Below, piece by piece: positions 37,026 through 45,556 of a DNA stretch of 64,000 bases. A model generated the notes under the pieces. The model was not told where the DNA came from and did no database searches. It worked only from the letters and a program-made list of their open reading frames with translations. How positions within the stretch are numbered: the first letter of the stretch is position 1; every line of letters begins with the position of its first letter. Origin of the DNA: CBDBBY01 sp965203795 (lineage in GTDB: Bacteria; Pseudomonadota; Alphaproteobacteria; Rhodobacterales; Rhodobacteraceae); contig OZ241915.1 in NCBI GenBank assembly GCA_965203795.1, positions 3,162,001-3,226,000 on the forward strand, read 5' to 3'. The position numbers and the translations under genes are program-made.

Positions 37026-37889
37026 CTACGCTACCTCGTAGAGCGGCACATCCTGCTCGGCGCCTTCGCCAAGGATCGCGGCCTGCGCTTCAGTAACGCG
37101 GGTGTAAACGGATATTTCGTCGGTGCCGAACAGCGTCCTCGGCGGCGCGACATTGATCCAGTTTCCGCAATCGTCCACGCCTCGAACCAGCATGGCGTAA
37201 TCGCGGGTTGCGGAGGAACGCGCCAGGTCCGGCGTGACGTACCGGATCACCATTCCGATCCGCCTGTCCTGTGACCGGTTCGGACCGGAGGCGTGGAAAA
37301 TGCGGCCATGATGGATGGACATCTCGCCGGGCGCGAGGTCGTCCAGAACCGCGTCCTGCTCGTCCACTTCAACCGCAACTTCCTGTCCGCGCGAAAGCAG
37401 GTTCTTATCCGAGAAGGTGTCGACATGCGGAACCAGGTCCTGCTTGTGCGAGCCGGGCACGAAACGCATGCATCCGGCCTGTTCGGTCACGTCGGTGATG
37501 GCGACCCACGCGGACGCCTGCTTGTCCGAACCGCCCATGCCCCAGTAGGTCAGGTCCTGGTGCCATGTGACGATTTTTTCCGAGCCAGCCTCCTTGATGA
37601 ATAGCTCGCACGACCAAACCAGCAGGTTCGGACCGAGTACGCTTTCGATCGCATCGAGGATGGGTTTGGCGCTCGCGATTTCGAAAAGCAGCGGAATCAC
37701 GATTTGCCCGTTCACCCGGAAATACTGCCGGATTTCCTGCGGAAGGCTTTCGGCAGCCTCGCGCCGCTCCAGCGCTTCAATGCGCGTACGCAGTTCGGAA
37801 GCCTCTTTCCGGGAAAAAGCCCTGATGGGCTTCACGAACCCGTTCTCCCAATACGAATCAAGCTGCTCCGACGTAAGCGATCCAGCCAT
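37026..37889 (-). CDS. Phytanoyl-CoA dioxygenase (PhyH/PhnY) family protein
   Basis: A 287-residue Fe(II)/2-oxoglutarate-dependent oxygenase. The iron-binding HxD is in VTWHQDLTYWGM, the distal His in MSIHHGRIFHAS, and the 2-oxoglutarate-binding Arg in DRRIGMVIRYV. PRSH-type WVAITDVTEQAGCMRFVPGS precedes it. Family members hydroxylate small molecules, for example 2-aminoethylphosphonate in PhnY. The HD-domain putative oxygenase follows 88 nt downstream on the same strand, so the pair may act in sequence. The substrate is unknown. Confidence 0.8.
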   Translation of the reverse strand: MAGSLTSEQLDSYWENGFVKPIRAFSRKEASELRTRIEALERREAAESLPQEIRQYFRVNGQIVIPLLFEIASAKPILDAIESVLGPNLLVWSCELFIKEAGSEKIVTWHQDLTYWGMGGSDKQASAWVAITDVTEQAGCMRFVPGSHKQDLVPHVDTFSDKNLLSRGQEVAVEVDEQDAVLDDLAPGEMSIHHGRIFHASGPNRSQDRRIGMVIRYVTPDLARSSATRDYAMLVRGVDDCGNWINVAPPRTLFGTDEISVYTRVTEAQAAILGEGAEQDVPLYEVA

Positions 37890-38028
37890 CCCGAAAGCCT
37901 CGCGCGATCACCTATGCGCACGCAATTGGATTCCGGATTCCGGTTCTGTCAACAATTTTCGGATCAAGTTCCAAAATTCCTGCGGACGAACGAAGCGTCG
38001 GATAAGCTCCGGCGGATGCAGGAATCCG

Positions 38029-38856
38029 TCAGCCTGGCCGTCCGGGATCGAAATCCCAAAGCCATGCGTGGTCCGGATGGTTCTTGAACCGCCATTTGCG
38101 GAGCGGGCCCGCCATCACGTTGAGGTAATACATTTCGTAGCCGAACGGGGCGCCGCACGGATGGTGCCCTTCCGGGACAAGCACGACATCGTGATCATGG
38201 ACGCAGACAGTCTCGTCCAGCGAGCCGTCTTCCGTGAAGACACGCTGGAATCCGAACCCTTGGCTTGGATTGAGGCGGTGGTAGTAGGTCTCTTCAAGAT
38301 ACGTGATCTCAGGAAAATCGTCCTCGTCGTGCCGGTGCGGAGGATACGACGACCAGTTGCCCTGCGGCGTGAACACCTCGGTCACAAGCAGGGAGTCCGC
38401 GACGTCCTGGTCCTCCATCGCGATGTTGAAGATCCTTCTGAAGTTCGAACCCTTCCCGCGCTCCATCTCGACGACGCCTTCCGGCCCGATGACCGAGGCG
38501 GTTCGCCCAGGTTTTCCGGGCGCTTCGCATACTGCCAACGTGCAGCCGGTCGCCGCCCGTGCCGTCCAGCCGGAGGCCGGCGGGATGTAGGCCGCGTGCG
38601 GCGGCCTTTTTTCGAAAACGTCCGCCCGGTCGCCGAGGATTCCCAATGATTTCCCTGCGACGGAGATTTCCGCCTTTCCTTCGACAAGCACGAGGATGGC
38701 TTCCATTCGTCCGGTCCGCTCGCTCGCGGATTCTCCGGGCGCCATCCGGTGGAGGCTGAAGCCGACGTATTTCCATCCTGCGTTCTCCGGCGTGATTCGG
38801 TGAATCCGGCCGGATTCGCCAAGGGGCCGCCTAAGCAGGCTCATCATTGCTTGCAT
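38029..38856 (-). CDS. iolB: 5-deoxy-glucuronate isomerase
   Basis: A 275-residue bicupin that converts 5-deoxy-glucuronate to 5-dehydro-2-deoxygluconate in inositol catabolism. The metal site is visible as SYPPHRHDEDDFPEITYLEE, with later YYHRLNPSQGFGFQRVF, DHDVVLVPEGHHPCGAPFGY and MYYLNVMAG. All are characteristic of IolB. GGGGAAGGA precedes two possible ATGs (38856 and 38847); the second has the better spacing. It lies within a minus-strand run with iolC. Confidence 0.92.
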   Translation of the reverse strand: MQAMMSLLRRPLGESGRIHRITPENAGWKYVGFSLHRMAPGESASERTGRMEAILVLVEGKAEISVAGKSLGILGDRADVFEKRPPHAAYIPPASGWTARAATGCTLAVCEAPGKPGRTASVIGPEGVVEMERGKGSNFRRIFNIAMEDQDVADSLLVTEVFTPQGNWSSYPPHRHDEDDFPEITYLEETYYHRLNPSQGFGFQRVFTEDGSLDETVCVHDHDVVLVPEGHHPCGAPFGYEMYYLNVMAGPLRKWRFKNHPDHAWLWDFDPGRPG

Positions 38857-38950
38857 TGTCCTTCCCCTCTCGCCGGAATCACTTCGGGCAGCGCGCGGTC
38901 TTCCGATCCCTTCCGACCGGGAATTCGCAACAAGGGCCGCCTGCCGGAAT

Positions 38951-41041
38951 TCAGATCTGCGCAGGCACGCTCAGCAGGTCGTTGATCCGGCGCAGCTGGT
39001 CAAGCGCCCACCTGAGCCGTTGCTGCCCGACATAGTCGATTTCGCGAGGCGCAACGAGGTTCGAAGGCGCGATGCCGCTCTCGATGTCCCGCAACTGCTG
39101 CCTGAGAACGGCCTCAAGCAGAATCCCGTGGGCGGCCGAAAGGCTTTCAACCGCCTTGGACGGCGCCGCATCCGCATCAAGAAGCGCCTTCAGGCGCCGC
39201 TCGGTTGATCGCGCCGAAATCCCGCGCTCGAGCGACTTCGCCCGCGCCGCCGAAAACACGGGCATCAGCCCGCCCTTCTTCAGATCCATCCGTCCCTTGT
39301 CGAGCTGCCATCTTCCGAGCAAGCCGAGCGGAACCCTGAAGTCGGACGCGTTCCTCGCCAGCAGCGCAAGAAACGGCCGGGACGACCGCGCCGCTTCAAG
39401 CGATTCGGCCCGGAGCCGTTCCGCCAGGCCGAAATCCCCGTGCGCCGGCATCGCGTCGAAGAATATATCCGCGTTCATGATGTCTTCGGGCCTCGTTCGC
39501 GCAAGCCACTTCGCTACCTCGCGCGACCAGCCGACAGCATCCTTCCGCCACGCCGAATTCGATGCCATCACGCCGCCGGGACATCGTTTGACGCCGGCGC
39601 TGTCGAGTATGTCCGCGACCTTGGCCCCAAGCTTCGCGAAGTAGCTGTCGGCCTCGTCCGTCCCTTCTTCGCTCTCGAAGATGATCGCGTTGTCCTGGTC
39701 CATCGCCAGCATGCTTTCGCCGCGCCCGCCTGACCCCAGAACAAGCATGGCGTACGGGACGGGCGGACGGCCGCTCCCGTCTCCTTCGAGTTCCGCCTCG
39801 GCCAGCGCGCAAGCCCGCGACGTCATCGCGCGCAGTTCCCGCGAGACGATTGCCGTGATCATCCGGGGTTCCACCGCCTCCCTGGCCAAGGCGCCCGCGA
39901 CCGCCGAAAGGCTGGACCAGACCCGGCCGAGGTCCGCCACGCTCTCCGCGGTTTCGATTTCGTATCCCAGAGCCGCCGCGCCGCCCGAGCGGTCGCGGAT
40001 CAGGTCCCGCGCGCTGATCGATCCGATGAGCGATCCGCCGTCATCCGCGACGCCCATGTGCCGGAACCCGCCGCGCGACATCGCGACCGTGGCCCGATAG
40101 ACGAATTCCTTCGGGGAAACCGATTTAAGCGGTCGCGAGCAAATGGCTCCGACGGCTGTCGAAAGCGCTTCGGGATTCGCATGGACGGCCCTCAGGACAT
40201 CGCTCTCTGTCAGGATTCCGTGCCCGGTTCCGGCTTCCGGCGCCACGAACAAGGAGCCGATGCGCCGTTCGACCATTTCCGCGATCGCCCCGCGCAGTTC
40301 CGTTCCGGGATCGACGACCACCGGCGGCGACGCCATGACATCGCCGACGCGGTTCCGAAACGGATAGCTGTCGAAGTTCTCCATTCCCGCAGGCGAAGGC
40401 TTCGCCGCGTGGCTCCCGCCCTCCAGCTGCCGGTGGCGCTTCGCGCACGCGCGCTCGGCCTCGGCGAAAGTCGAGATTCCGGCCGCCCGCAGCTTCGGGA
40501 CCAGCGCGAAGAACACTTCCGCGGTCAGCCGCGCGTCCGCCAATGCGCGATGCCTGCCTGCCGCGGAAACGCCGCACCACGCAGCGACCGTGTCCAGCGA
40601 CCAGTCCGGCAGTTCAGGGTCGAGCCCCTCGACGAGGTGCTGGACGTCCAGCCACCGGGGCGGCGACCAGAGCAGCCCGTGCCGCCGGTGCTCGGCCTCC
40701 AGGACGCCAAGATCGAAGGCCAGCGAGTACCCGAGGAAGAACTTCGGCCCCGCCCAATTCGAAAACTCGCCAACCGCCGACCCGAAATCCGGTGCGCCGG
40801 AAACATCCTCGTCGGCTATCCCGTGGATCCGGGTAGCCGGAGCCGGAATCGGCGAATCCGGATTCACAAGCGTTGAAAAGGCGTCGTCCTTGATTCGGCC
40901 CGCCGCGATCCGAACTGCCGCAATCTCGACGACCCGGTCCTTCGCGATGCTGAGTCCGGTGGTTTCCGTGTCGAACACGATCGCTTCCAGCGAGCCCAAA
41001 GGGAGCCCGGCATCGGCGTCAGCCGCCGATTTGAAACTCAT
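38951..41041 (-). CDS. DnaQ-like exonuclease fused to CBS pair and DUF294 nucleotidyltransferase domains
   Basis: A 696-residue fusion. Residues about 15-180 form a DEDD 3'-5' exonuclease (VFDTETTGL with the first Asp/Glu pair, and a final HRALADARLTAEVFF). Two CBS domains follow at about 235-350 (VGDVMASPPVVV, GILTESDVLRAV, SVSPKEFVYRATVAMSRGGF). The DUF294 GlnD-like nucleotidyltransferase (MLVLGSGGRGESMLAMDQDN) is near 440, and a DUF294 C-terminal helical domain ends the chain. CBS pairs usually sense adenylates. Free-standing CBS-DUF294 proteins are common, and exonuclease-fused forms recur in alphaproteobacteria. It lies 30 nt after iolC; why it sits in an inositol operon is unclear. Confidence 0.85.
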   Translation of the reverse strand: MSFKSAADADAGLPLGSLEAIVFDTETTGLSIAKDRVVEIAAVRIAAGRIKDDAFSTLVNPDSPIPAPATRIHGIADEDVSGAPDFGSAVGEFSNWAGPKFFLGYSLAFDLGVLEAEHRRHGLLWSPPRWLDVQHLVEGLDPELPDWSLDTVAAWCGVSAAGRHRALADARLTAEVFFALVPKLRAAGISTFAEAERACAKRHRQLEGGSHAAKPSPAGMENFDSYPFRNRVGDVMASPPVVVDPGTELRGAIAEMVERRIGSLFVAPEAGTGHGILTESDVLRAVHANPEALSTAVGAICSRPLKSVSPKEFVYRATVAMSRGGFRHMGVADDGGSLIGSISARDLIRDRSGGAAALGYEIETAESVADLGRVWSSLSAVAGALAREAVEPRMITAIVSRELRAMTSRACALAEAELEGDGSGRPPVPYAMLVLGSGGRGESMLAMDQDNAIIFESEEGTDEADSYFAKLGAKVADILDSAGVKRCPGGVMASNSAWRKDAVGWSREVAKWLARTRPEDIMNADIFFDAMPAHGDFGLAERLRAESLEAARSSRPFLALLARNASDFRVPLGLLGRWQLDKGRMDLKKGGLMPVFSAARAKSLERGISARSTERRLKALLDADAAPSKAVESLSAAHGILLEAVLRQQLRDIESGIAPSNLVAPREIDYVGQQRLRWALDQLRRINDLLSVPAQI

Positions 41042-41071
41042 GTCCTGTCCCTTGTGATGCTATCGCCGCTT

Positions 41072-43087
41072 TCAGCGCCCCGGTTCGCGGGCGCGATCCC
41101 AAGAATCGCAAAGCGTTTTGAAATTGCGCTGAAGTTCCGCCGAAACGGTCTCGTCGTCCGCTGCGCCCGCGAACCAGCGTTCCGCCGCTGCTCCAAACAC
41201 TGATCGTCCAACGGCGAATCCCTTGACCAAGTCGAACTCCGCCGCCGTCTCGAATGCGCCGGTCAGCTCCTCCAACGGCGCGTCCATTCCGAGAATCACG
41301 ATGCCGCGGCAGTGCGGATCGCGCTCCTTGATGATGCCGCAGGTCTCGCGCCACTCATCCGCTGACAAAGGCTCAAGCTTCCACCTGTCCGGCATGATTC
41401 CGGAATCGTACAGCCTGGCGACGGTTCTTGCGCAGGATGGCCCGGTCGGCATGCCGAGTTGCGAAGGGATGATTTCCAGCAAGGTTTCAAGCCGGTTCCG
41501 CCGGGCGGCGGCGAACAGGCGCCGGAGTTCTTCCGCTTGGCGGCTCCAGAGCTCCTCGGCATCGTCGGCATGGCACCTGCAAAGCACCTTCACGACATGC
41601 TCGAGCGGCCATTCCGAAAGCCCGCCCAAGTCCTGACCCAGTTCGGATTCGAACCGGATCGGCCGCGAGCCGGGCAGCTCGGCGGACCGGCCGATCCAAA
41701 GCCCGGACCCCGATGCCCTGTGCAGGCAGCTCCGGCCATGCCGCTCGTCGCATATGATGCCGAAGCCGTCGCGTCCCTCCGCGACAGCGAGCGCCGCGTC
41801 CAGGCAGATCTCCTTGAAGCGCGAAATGCTGTCCGGGCCGGTCCCCGCCTCGCTTGCAAGGGTCTCAAGCCGGGGGCGATGGTCGAAAGCGAACACGCGC
41901 AGGTCCGGCCAATTCCTGGGACGGTTCGTCGCCCAATGGATGTGCTCGAGCTCCTCATCCTTGCGCAGGGCGGGCGTGGCGGCTCCGTGCTCGAGGAAGT
42001 GCTCGAGTTCCGCAAAAGACGGATAGGATGGCGTGCAGCCGTGCCGCGAAACCGCGAATGCGCCGCACGCGTTCGCGTACTTCAGGGCGACCGGCCATTC
42101 GTGCCCCGAAAGCCATCCCTTCAGCAGCCCGGCCATGAAACCGTCGCCTGCGCCGAGAACGTTGAATACCTCGACATGGAATCCGGGGCCCGACAACCCG
42201 TCGTCAAGCGCTTCCGGAATGGGGCCGTCGAACGCGGCCGCGCCCATGGGGCCGCGCTTGCAGACCAGCACCGCGGACGTGACCTTCCGAACCCATTTTA
42301 GCGCTTCGATCGTGTCCGTGCTGCCGCCGGCTATATGGAACTCCTCTTCGGTTCCTACGACTAGATCGAAGAGGCCGAGCGTGGACTGCAGCTTCGTCGT
42401 CACCGCATCGGATGCGACGAACCGGCTTTCCCCCTCGCCGTGCCCCGCCAGCCCCCACAAGTTCGGCCGGAAATCGATGTCCAGCGCCGTTCTCGCTCCG
42501 GATTCCCTTGCGAGCCGGACGGCTTTCAGCACCGCCGCCTCTGTGACCGGATGCGACAGATGGGTTCCCGTCGCGCACAGGCACTCCGCGCCGGCGATGA
42601 ATTCGGGATCGATGTCGGACTCGGAAAGCCCCATGTCCGCGCAGTTCTCCCTGTAGAAGAGCAGCGGAAACGTGCTGTCGTCGCGGATTCCGAGAATCGC
42701 GAGAGCGGTGAGGCGTTCCGGATCCGAGATCACGCAGCTCGTGTCGACGCCTTCGCGCTCAAGCTGCTCGCGCACGAATCTTCCGAAATGCTCGTCCCCG
42801 ACCCGAGTGATCAGCGCTGCGCGCAGCCCGAGGCGGGAGGCGCCGGCGGCGATGTTCGTCGGCGAGCCGCCGATGTACTTGCTGAACGACGCCATGTCCT
42901 CCAGCCGGCCGCCCACCTGGTCCCCGTAGAGGTCGACCGAAGCCCTGCCTATCGTGATGAGATCCAGCTTGCGCGCCGACGGTTCCGGCGCAGTTTCGTT
43001 TGCGGCCAATTCTTGCTTCCCCAGTGCCTCTTTGCTCCCCAGTTCGCAGGCTTCGATTCCCGACCGGCGGCCGGCGGCGGCGTCCAA
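41072..43087 (-). CDS. iolC: 5-dehydro-2-deoxygluconokinase fused to DUF2090 aldolase-like domain
   Basis: A 671-residue bifunctional protein. The PfkB-family kinase half begins DLITIGRASVDLYGDQVG and includes FSKYIGGSPTNIAAGASRLG and the catalytic VLGAGDGFMAGLLKGW. The second half is DUF2090 (VFAFDHRPRLETL, GIICDERHG, IIKERDPHCRGIVILGMDAP), a TIM-barrel domain thought to act as the 5-dehydro-2-deoxyphosphogluconate aldolase. The two would phosphorylate and then split the IolB product into malonate semialdehyde and DHAP. The first 26-38 residues are atypical; a TTG at 43009 with GGGGAAG upstream may be the true start. Confidence 0.9.
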   Translation of the reverse strand: MDAAAGRRSGIEACELGSKEALGKQELAANETAPEPSARKLDLITIGRASVDLYGDQVGGRLEDMASFSKYIGGSPTNIAAGASRLGLRAALITRVGDEHFGRFVREQLEREGVDTSCVISDPERLTALAILGIRDDSTFPLLFYRENCADMGLSESDIDPEFIAGAECLCATGTHLSHPVTEAAVLKAVRLARESGARTALDIDFRPNLWGLAGHGEGESRFVASDAVTTKLQSTLGLFDLVVGTEEEFHIAGGSTDTIEALKWVRKVTSAVLVCKRGPMGAAAFDGPIPEALDDGLSGPGFHVEVFNVLGAGDGFMAGLLKGWLSGHEWPVALKYANACGAFAVSRHGCTPSYPSFAELEHFLEHGAATPALRKDEELEHIHWATNRPRNWPDLRVFAFDHRPRLETLASEAGTGPDSISRFKEICLDAALAVAEGRDGFGIICDERHGRSCLHRASGSGLWIGRSAELPGSRPIRFESELGQDLGGLSEWPLEHVVKVLCRCHADDAEELWSRQAEELRRLFAAARRNRLETLLEIIPSQLGMPTGPSCARTVARLYDSGIMPDRWKLEPLSADEWRETCGIIKERDPHCRGIVILGMDAPLEELTGAFETAAEFDLVKGFAVGRSVFGAAAERWFAGAADDETVSAELQRNFKTLCDSWDRAREPGR

Positions 43088-43150
43088 TGCGGGCGGACGC
43101 GAAAGCCGCCTGGCCCGCAGGCGGCGGAATTCCCCGCAAATTCCGTTCGG

Positions 43151-43810
43151 CTACTCCGCCTTGTCTTCGTGAAGCCAGCGGAAGACGTAAACGGCGACGG
43201 CCGCTCCGATCAGCTGCGCGACGACGAACCCGATCGCGCTCGCGAGCTCGATGCCGGTGAACGTGTCGGTGAAAATCCGCGACAAGGTCACGGCCGGGTT
43301 GGAGAAGGCACCGGACGAAATGAACAGCTGCGAGGCGAACACGTAGACGCCCACGGCGAACGGCACGGCTGCCGGGCGGTGCTGGACGCAGCAGACAATC
43401 ACCGCGATCAGCCCGAAAGTGGAAATGAACTCCCCGACGAGCAATCCGCCGCCGCCTCTGGACGTGCCGGAGATTTCGATCAGCGGGTTGCCGAACATGA
43501 GGTGCGCGATCATCACGCCAAGAACGGCCCCGGCCAGCTGGGCCACGAGGTACATGGCGGCGGAACCCGCATCGAGCTCCTTGCGGAGCGCGAAGCACAG
43601 CGTGACCGCCGGATTGAAATGCCCTCCGGATACCGGTTCGAAAATCAGGATGCAGGTGCCCAGCACGATGCCGGACGCGATCGCGACGCCGAACACGGTC
43701 GCGGCCGGGTCGCCGCCCGAAAGGCCGTGGACGGCAATTCCCGCTCCCACGATGCTCAAGACCAGCAAGAGCGTTCCCAACAGTTCAACGAAGAGCTTCC
43801 TTGCCATCAT
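43151..43810 (-). CDS. Aquaporin / MIP-family channel
   Basis: A 219-residue membrane protein with six predicted helices. Both pore half-helices carry the NPA motif (GGHFNPAVTLCFALRK and SGAFSNPAVTLSRIFTDTF). The Arg that usually follows the second NPA region appears as SRIF. It heads the minus-strand inositol run, 63 nt before iolC, so facilitated uptake of a polyol or water is possible. The family is certain; the substrate is not. Confidence 0.88.
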   Translation of the reverse strand: MMARKLFVELLGTLLLVLSIVGAGIAVHGLSGGDPAATVFGVAIASGIVLGTCILIFEPVSGGHFNPAVTLCFALRKELDAGSAAMYLVAQLAGAVLGVMIAHLMFGNPLIEISGTSRGGGGLLVGEFISTFGLIAVIVCCVQHRPAAVPFAVGVYVFASQLFISSGAFSNPAVTLSRIFTDTFTGIELASAIGFVVAQLIGAAVAVYVFRWLHEDKAE

Positions 43811-44058
43811 TCATCTCCTTCCGTCACGTTCGGGGGAACCCGCCCGCCGTTCCCGAGCAGCGCGAATCCCGGAACGTGTCTTCTCTTCCCGACAGGCAAT
43901 ATCAGATTTCTGCGGATTTGGGTGCGGTCCGGGATCGTTTCGCTCCGCCGCCGAACGGCTCGCAGCGCTGCGCGCCGAACTTGCGTCGGCGGAAGTCGTG
44001 TGAGATCAAATCGTGTCCGTTCGAAACCGACGGGCAGGCAGACGAAAGGGCGCTTTGC

Positions 44059-45186
44059 ATGAGCGTTTTGTCCAAGCGGGATTACAGCTTGCTTGGAAAG
44101 GATGGCGCCGCTGCCGTGGAGAAGGGGCTGGCGGCCGCCGAGTGGTACCATACGGATGTCCCGCGCAAGGAATTGAAGGATCTGATGCGCCGGACGGACG
44201 CGCCCGCAATTCGCGACACGGCAATCTGGATCGGATGCCTGGCGCTCTTCGGCGGCGCGGCCGCCTATCTTTGGCCGTCGTGGTGGTCGGTTCCGTTCTG
44301 GCTCGCATACGGGGTGCTTTACGGCTCGGCCGGGGACTCGCGCTGGCACGAATGCGGGCACGGAACCGCTTTCAAAACCCCGTGGATGAACGATGTCGTG
44401 TACCACATCGGATCCTTCATGATATTCAGGAACCCGGTGGTCTGGAAATGGAGCCACACCAGGCACCACTCCGATACGATCATCGTCGGCCGGGACCCCG
44501 AGGTCGCGGTCATGCGCCCGCCCGCGGCCCGCAGACTGTTCCTGAATCTCTTCGGCATCGTCGACACGCTGACCGGAATCCGGCTGATGCTCATCAATGC
44601 GTCGGGACGGCTGCATCCGGAAGAGGAAACATACGTTCCCGAGGAGGAAGCGCCGAAGGCAATCCTGGTCGCAAGGGTCTGGGTCGCCATCTACGCCGCA
44701 ACGGCCGCTGCGGCGGTTTCGATGAACTCCATTCTTCCGTTCATGCTGATCGGCCTTCCCCGGCTGTACGGAGCCTGGCACCACATCGTAACCGGAGTGC
44801 TCCAGCACGGAGGGCTTGCCGACGACGTTCTCGACCACCGGCTCAATACCCGGACCGTCCACATGAACCCGGTCAGCCGATTCATCTACTGGAACATGAA
44901 CTTCCATGTTGAGCACCACATGTTCCCCATGGTCCCGTACCATGCGCTTCCCAAGCTGCACGAGCTGATCAAGCACGATCTTCCCGAACCCGACCGGTCG
45001 ATGTGGAGCGCGTTCAGCGACATGCTGCCCGTGCTGCGGCGCCAATTGCGCTTCGAGGATGTGTTCATGGTTCGGCGGCTGCCGGCTTCGGCGAAGCCTT
45101 ACCGCGCCGAGCTTCACGATATAGAAGCGCCCGCATGCAAATCGGAGGCTGGAAATGTCACGCTGGCTAGATGTCTGCAGGCCTGA
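44059..45186 (+). CDS. Membrane fatty-acid-desaturase-fold hydroxylase, MocD-like
   Basis: A 375-residue diiron membrane enzyme. The three histidine boxes are HECGH (about residue 96), HTRHH (about 132) and HVEHH (about 283), with hydrophobic stretches at 55-90 and 210-235. The ATG at 44059 has GAAAGGG upstream. The last 32 bases overlap the Rieske gene, so the two are coupled. A desaturase-type hydroxylase with its own small Rieske ferredoxin is the arrangement of MocD-MocE in rhizopine (O-methyl-inosamine) catabolism. Next to iolC and iolB this suggests O-demethylation or hydroxylation of a cyclitol. Lipid desaturation is the alternative. Confidence 0.8.
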   Translation: MSVLSKRDYSLLGKDGAAAVEKGLAAAEWYHTDVPRKELKDLMRRTDAPAIRDTAIWIGCLALFGGAAAYLWPSWWSVPFWLAYGVLYGSAGDSRWHECGHGTAFKTPWMNDVVYHIGSFMIFRNPVVWKWSHTRHHSDTIIVGRDPEVAVMRPPAARRLFLNLFGIVDTLTGIRLMLINASGRLHPEEETYVPEEEAPKAILVARVWVAIYAATAAAAVSMNSILPFMLIGLPRLYGAWHHIVTGVLQHGGLADDVLDHRLNTRTVHMNPVSRFIYWNMNFHVEHHMFPMVPYHALPKLHELIKHDLPEPDRSMWSAFSDMLPVLRRQLRFEDVFMVRRLPASAKPYRAELHDIEAPACKSEAGNVTLARCLQA

Positions 45187-45469
45187 TGAAATCGAGCAGG
45201 AGGATTTGATCCGGTTCGACCATGAAGGCCGAACCTTCGCGGTCTATCGTTCCGCGGACGACGAATTCTTCTGCACGGACGGCTTGTGCACCCATGAGCA
45301 GGTGCACTTGGAAGACGGTCTCGTCATGGACCACATAATCGAATGCCCGAAGCACAACGGCAGATTCGACTACCGCACCGGCGAAGCGAAGGGGGCGCCC
45401 GCATGCGTCGACCTGAACACGTACCCGGCGAAGGTCGAGAACGGCCGCGTGATGATCCGGGCGGCGTAG
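45155..45469 (+). CDS. Rieske-type [2Fe-2S] ferredoxin, MocE-like
   Basis: A 104-residue soluble Rieske protein. The cluster ligands are in CTHEQVHLEDG (Cys, His) and ECPKHNGRFDYRTG (Cys, His). There is no membrane anchor, so it is a ferredoxin-type electron carrier rather than a bc1 subunit. It overlaps the desaturase-like gene by 32 nt and should deliver electrons to it. The matching reductase (a MocF equivalent) is not seen in the window. Confidence 0.88.
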   Translation: MSRWLDVCRPDEIEQEDLIRFDHEGRTFAVYRSADDEFFCTDGLCTHEQVHLEDGLVMDHIIECPKHNGRFDYRTGEAKGAPACVDLNTYPAKVENGRVMIRAA

Positions 45470-45556
45470 CTTGCGCGATTCCCGCAGCCCGGCGCCGGTA
45501 GCGGACCTGCTCAGGCGGACGCGAGTGCCGCATACCGGGCGTTCGAGGTTGCTCCG

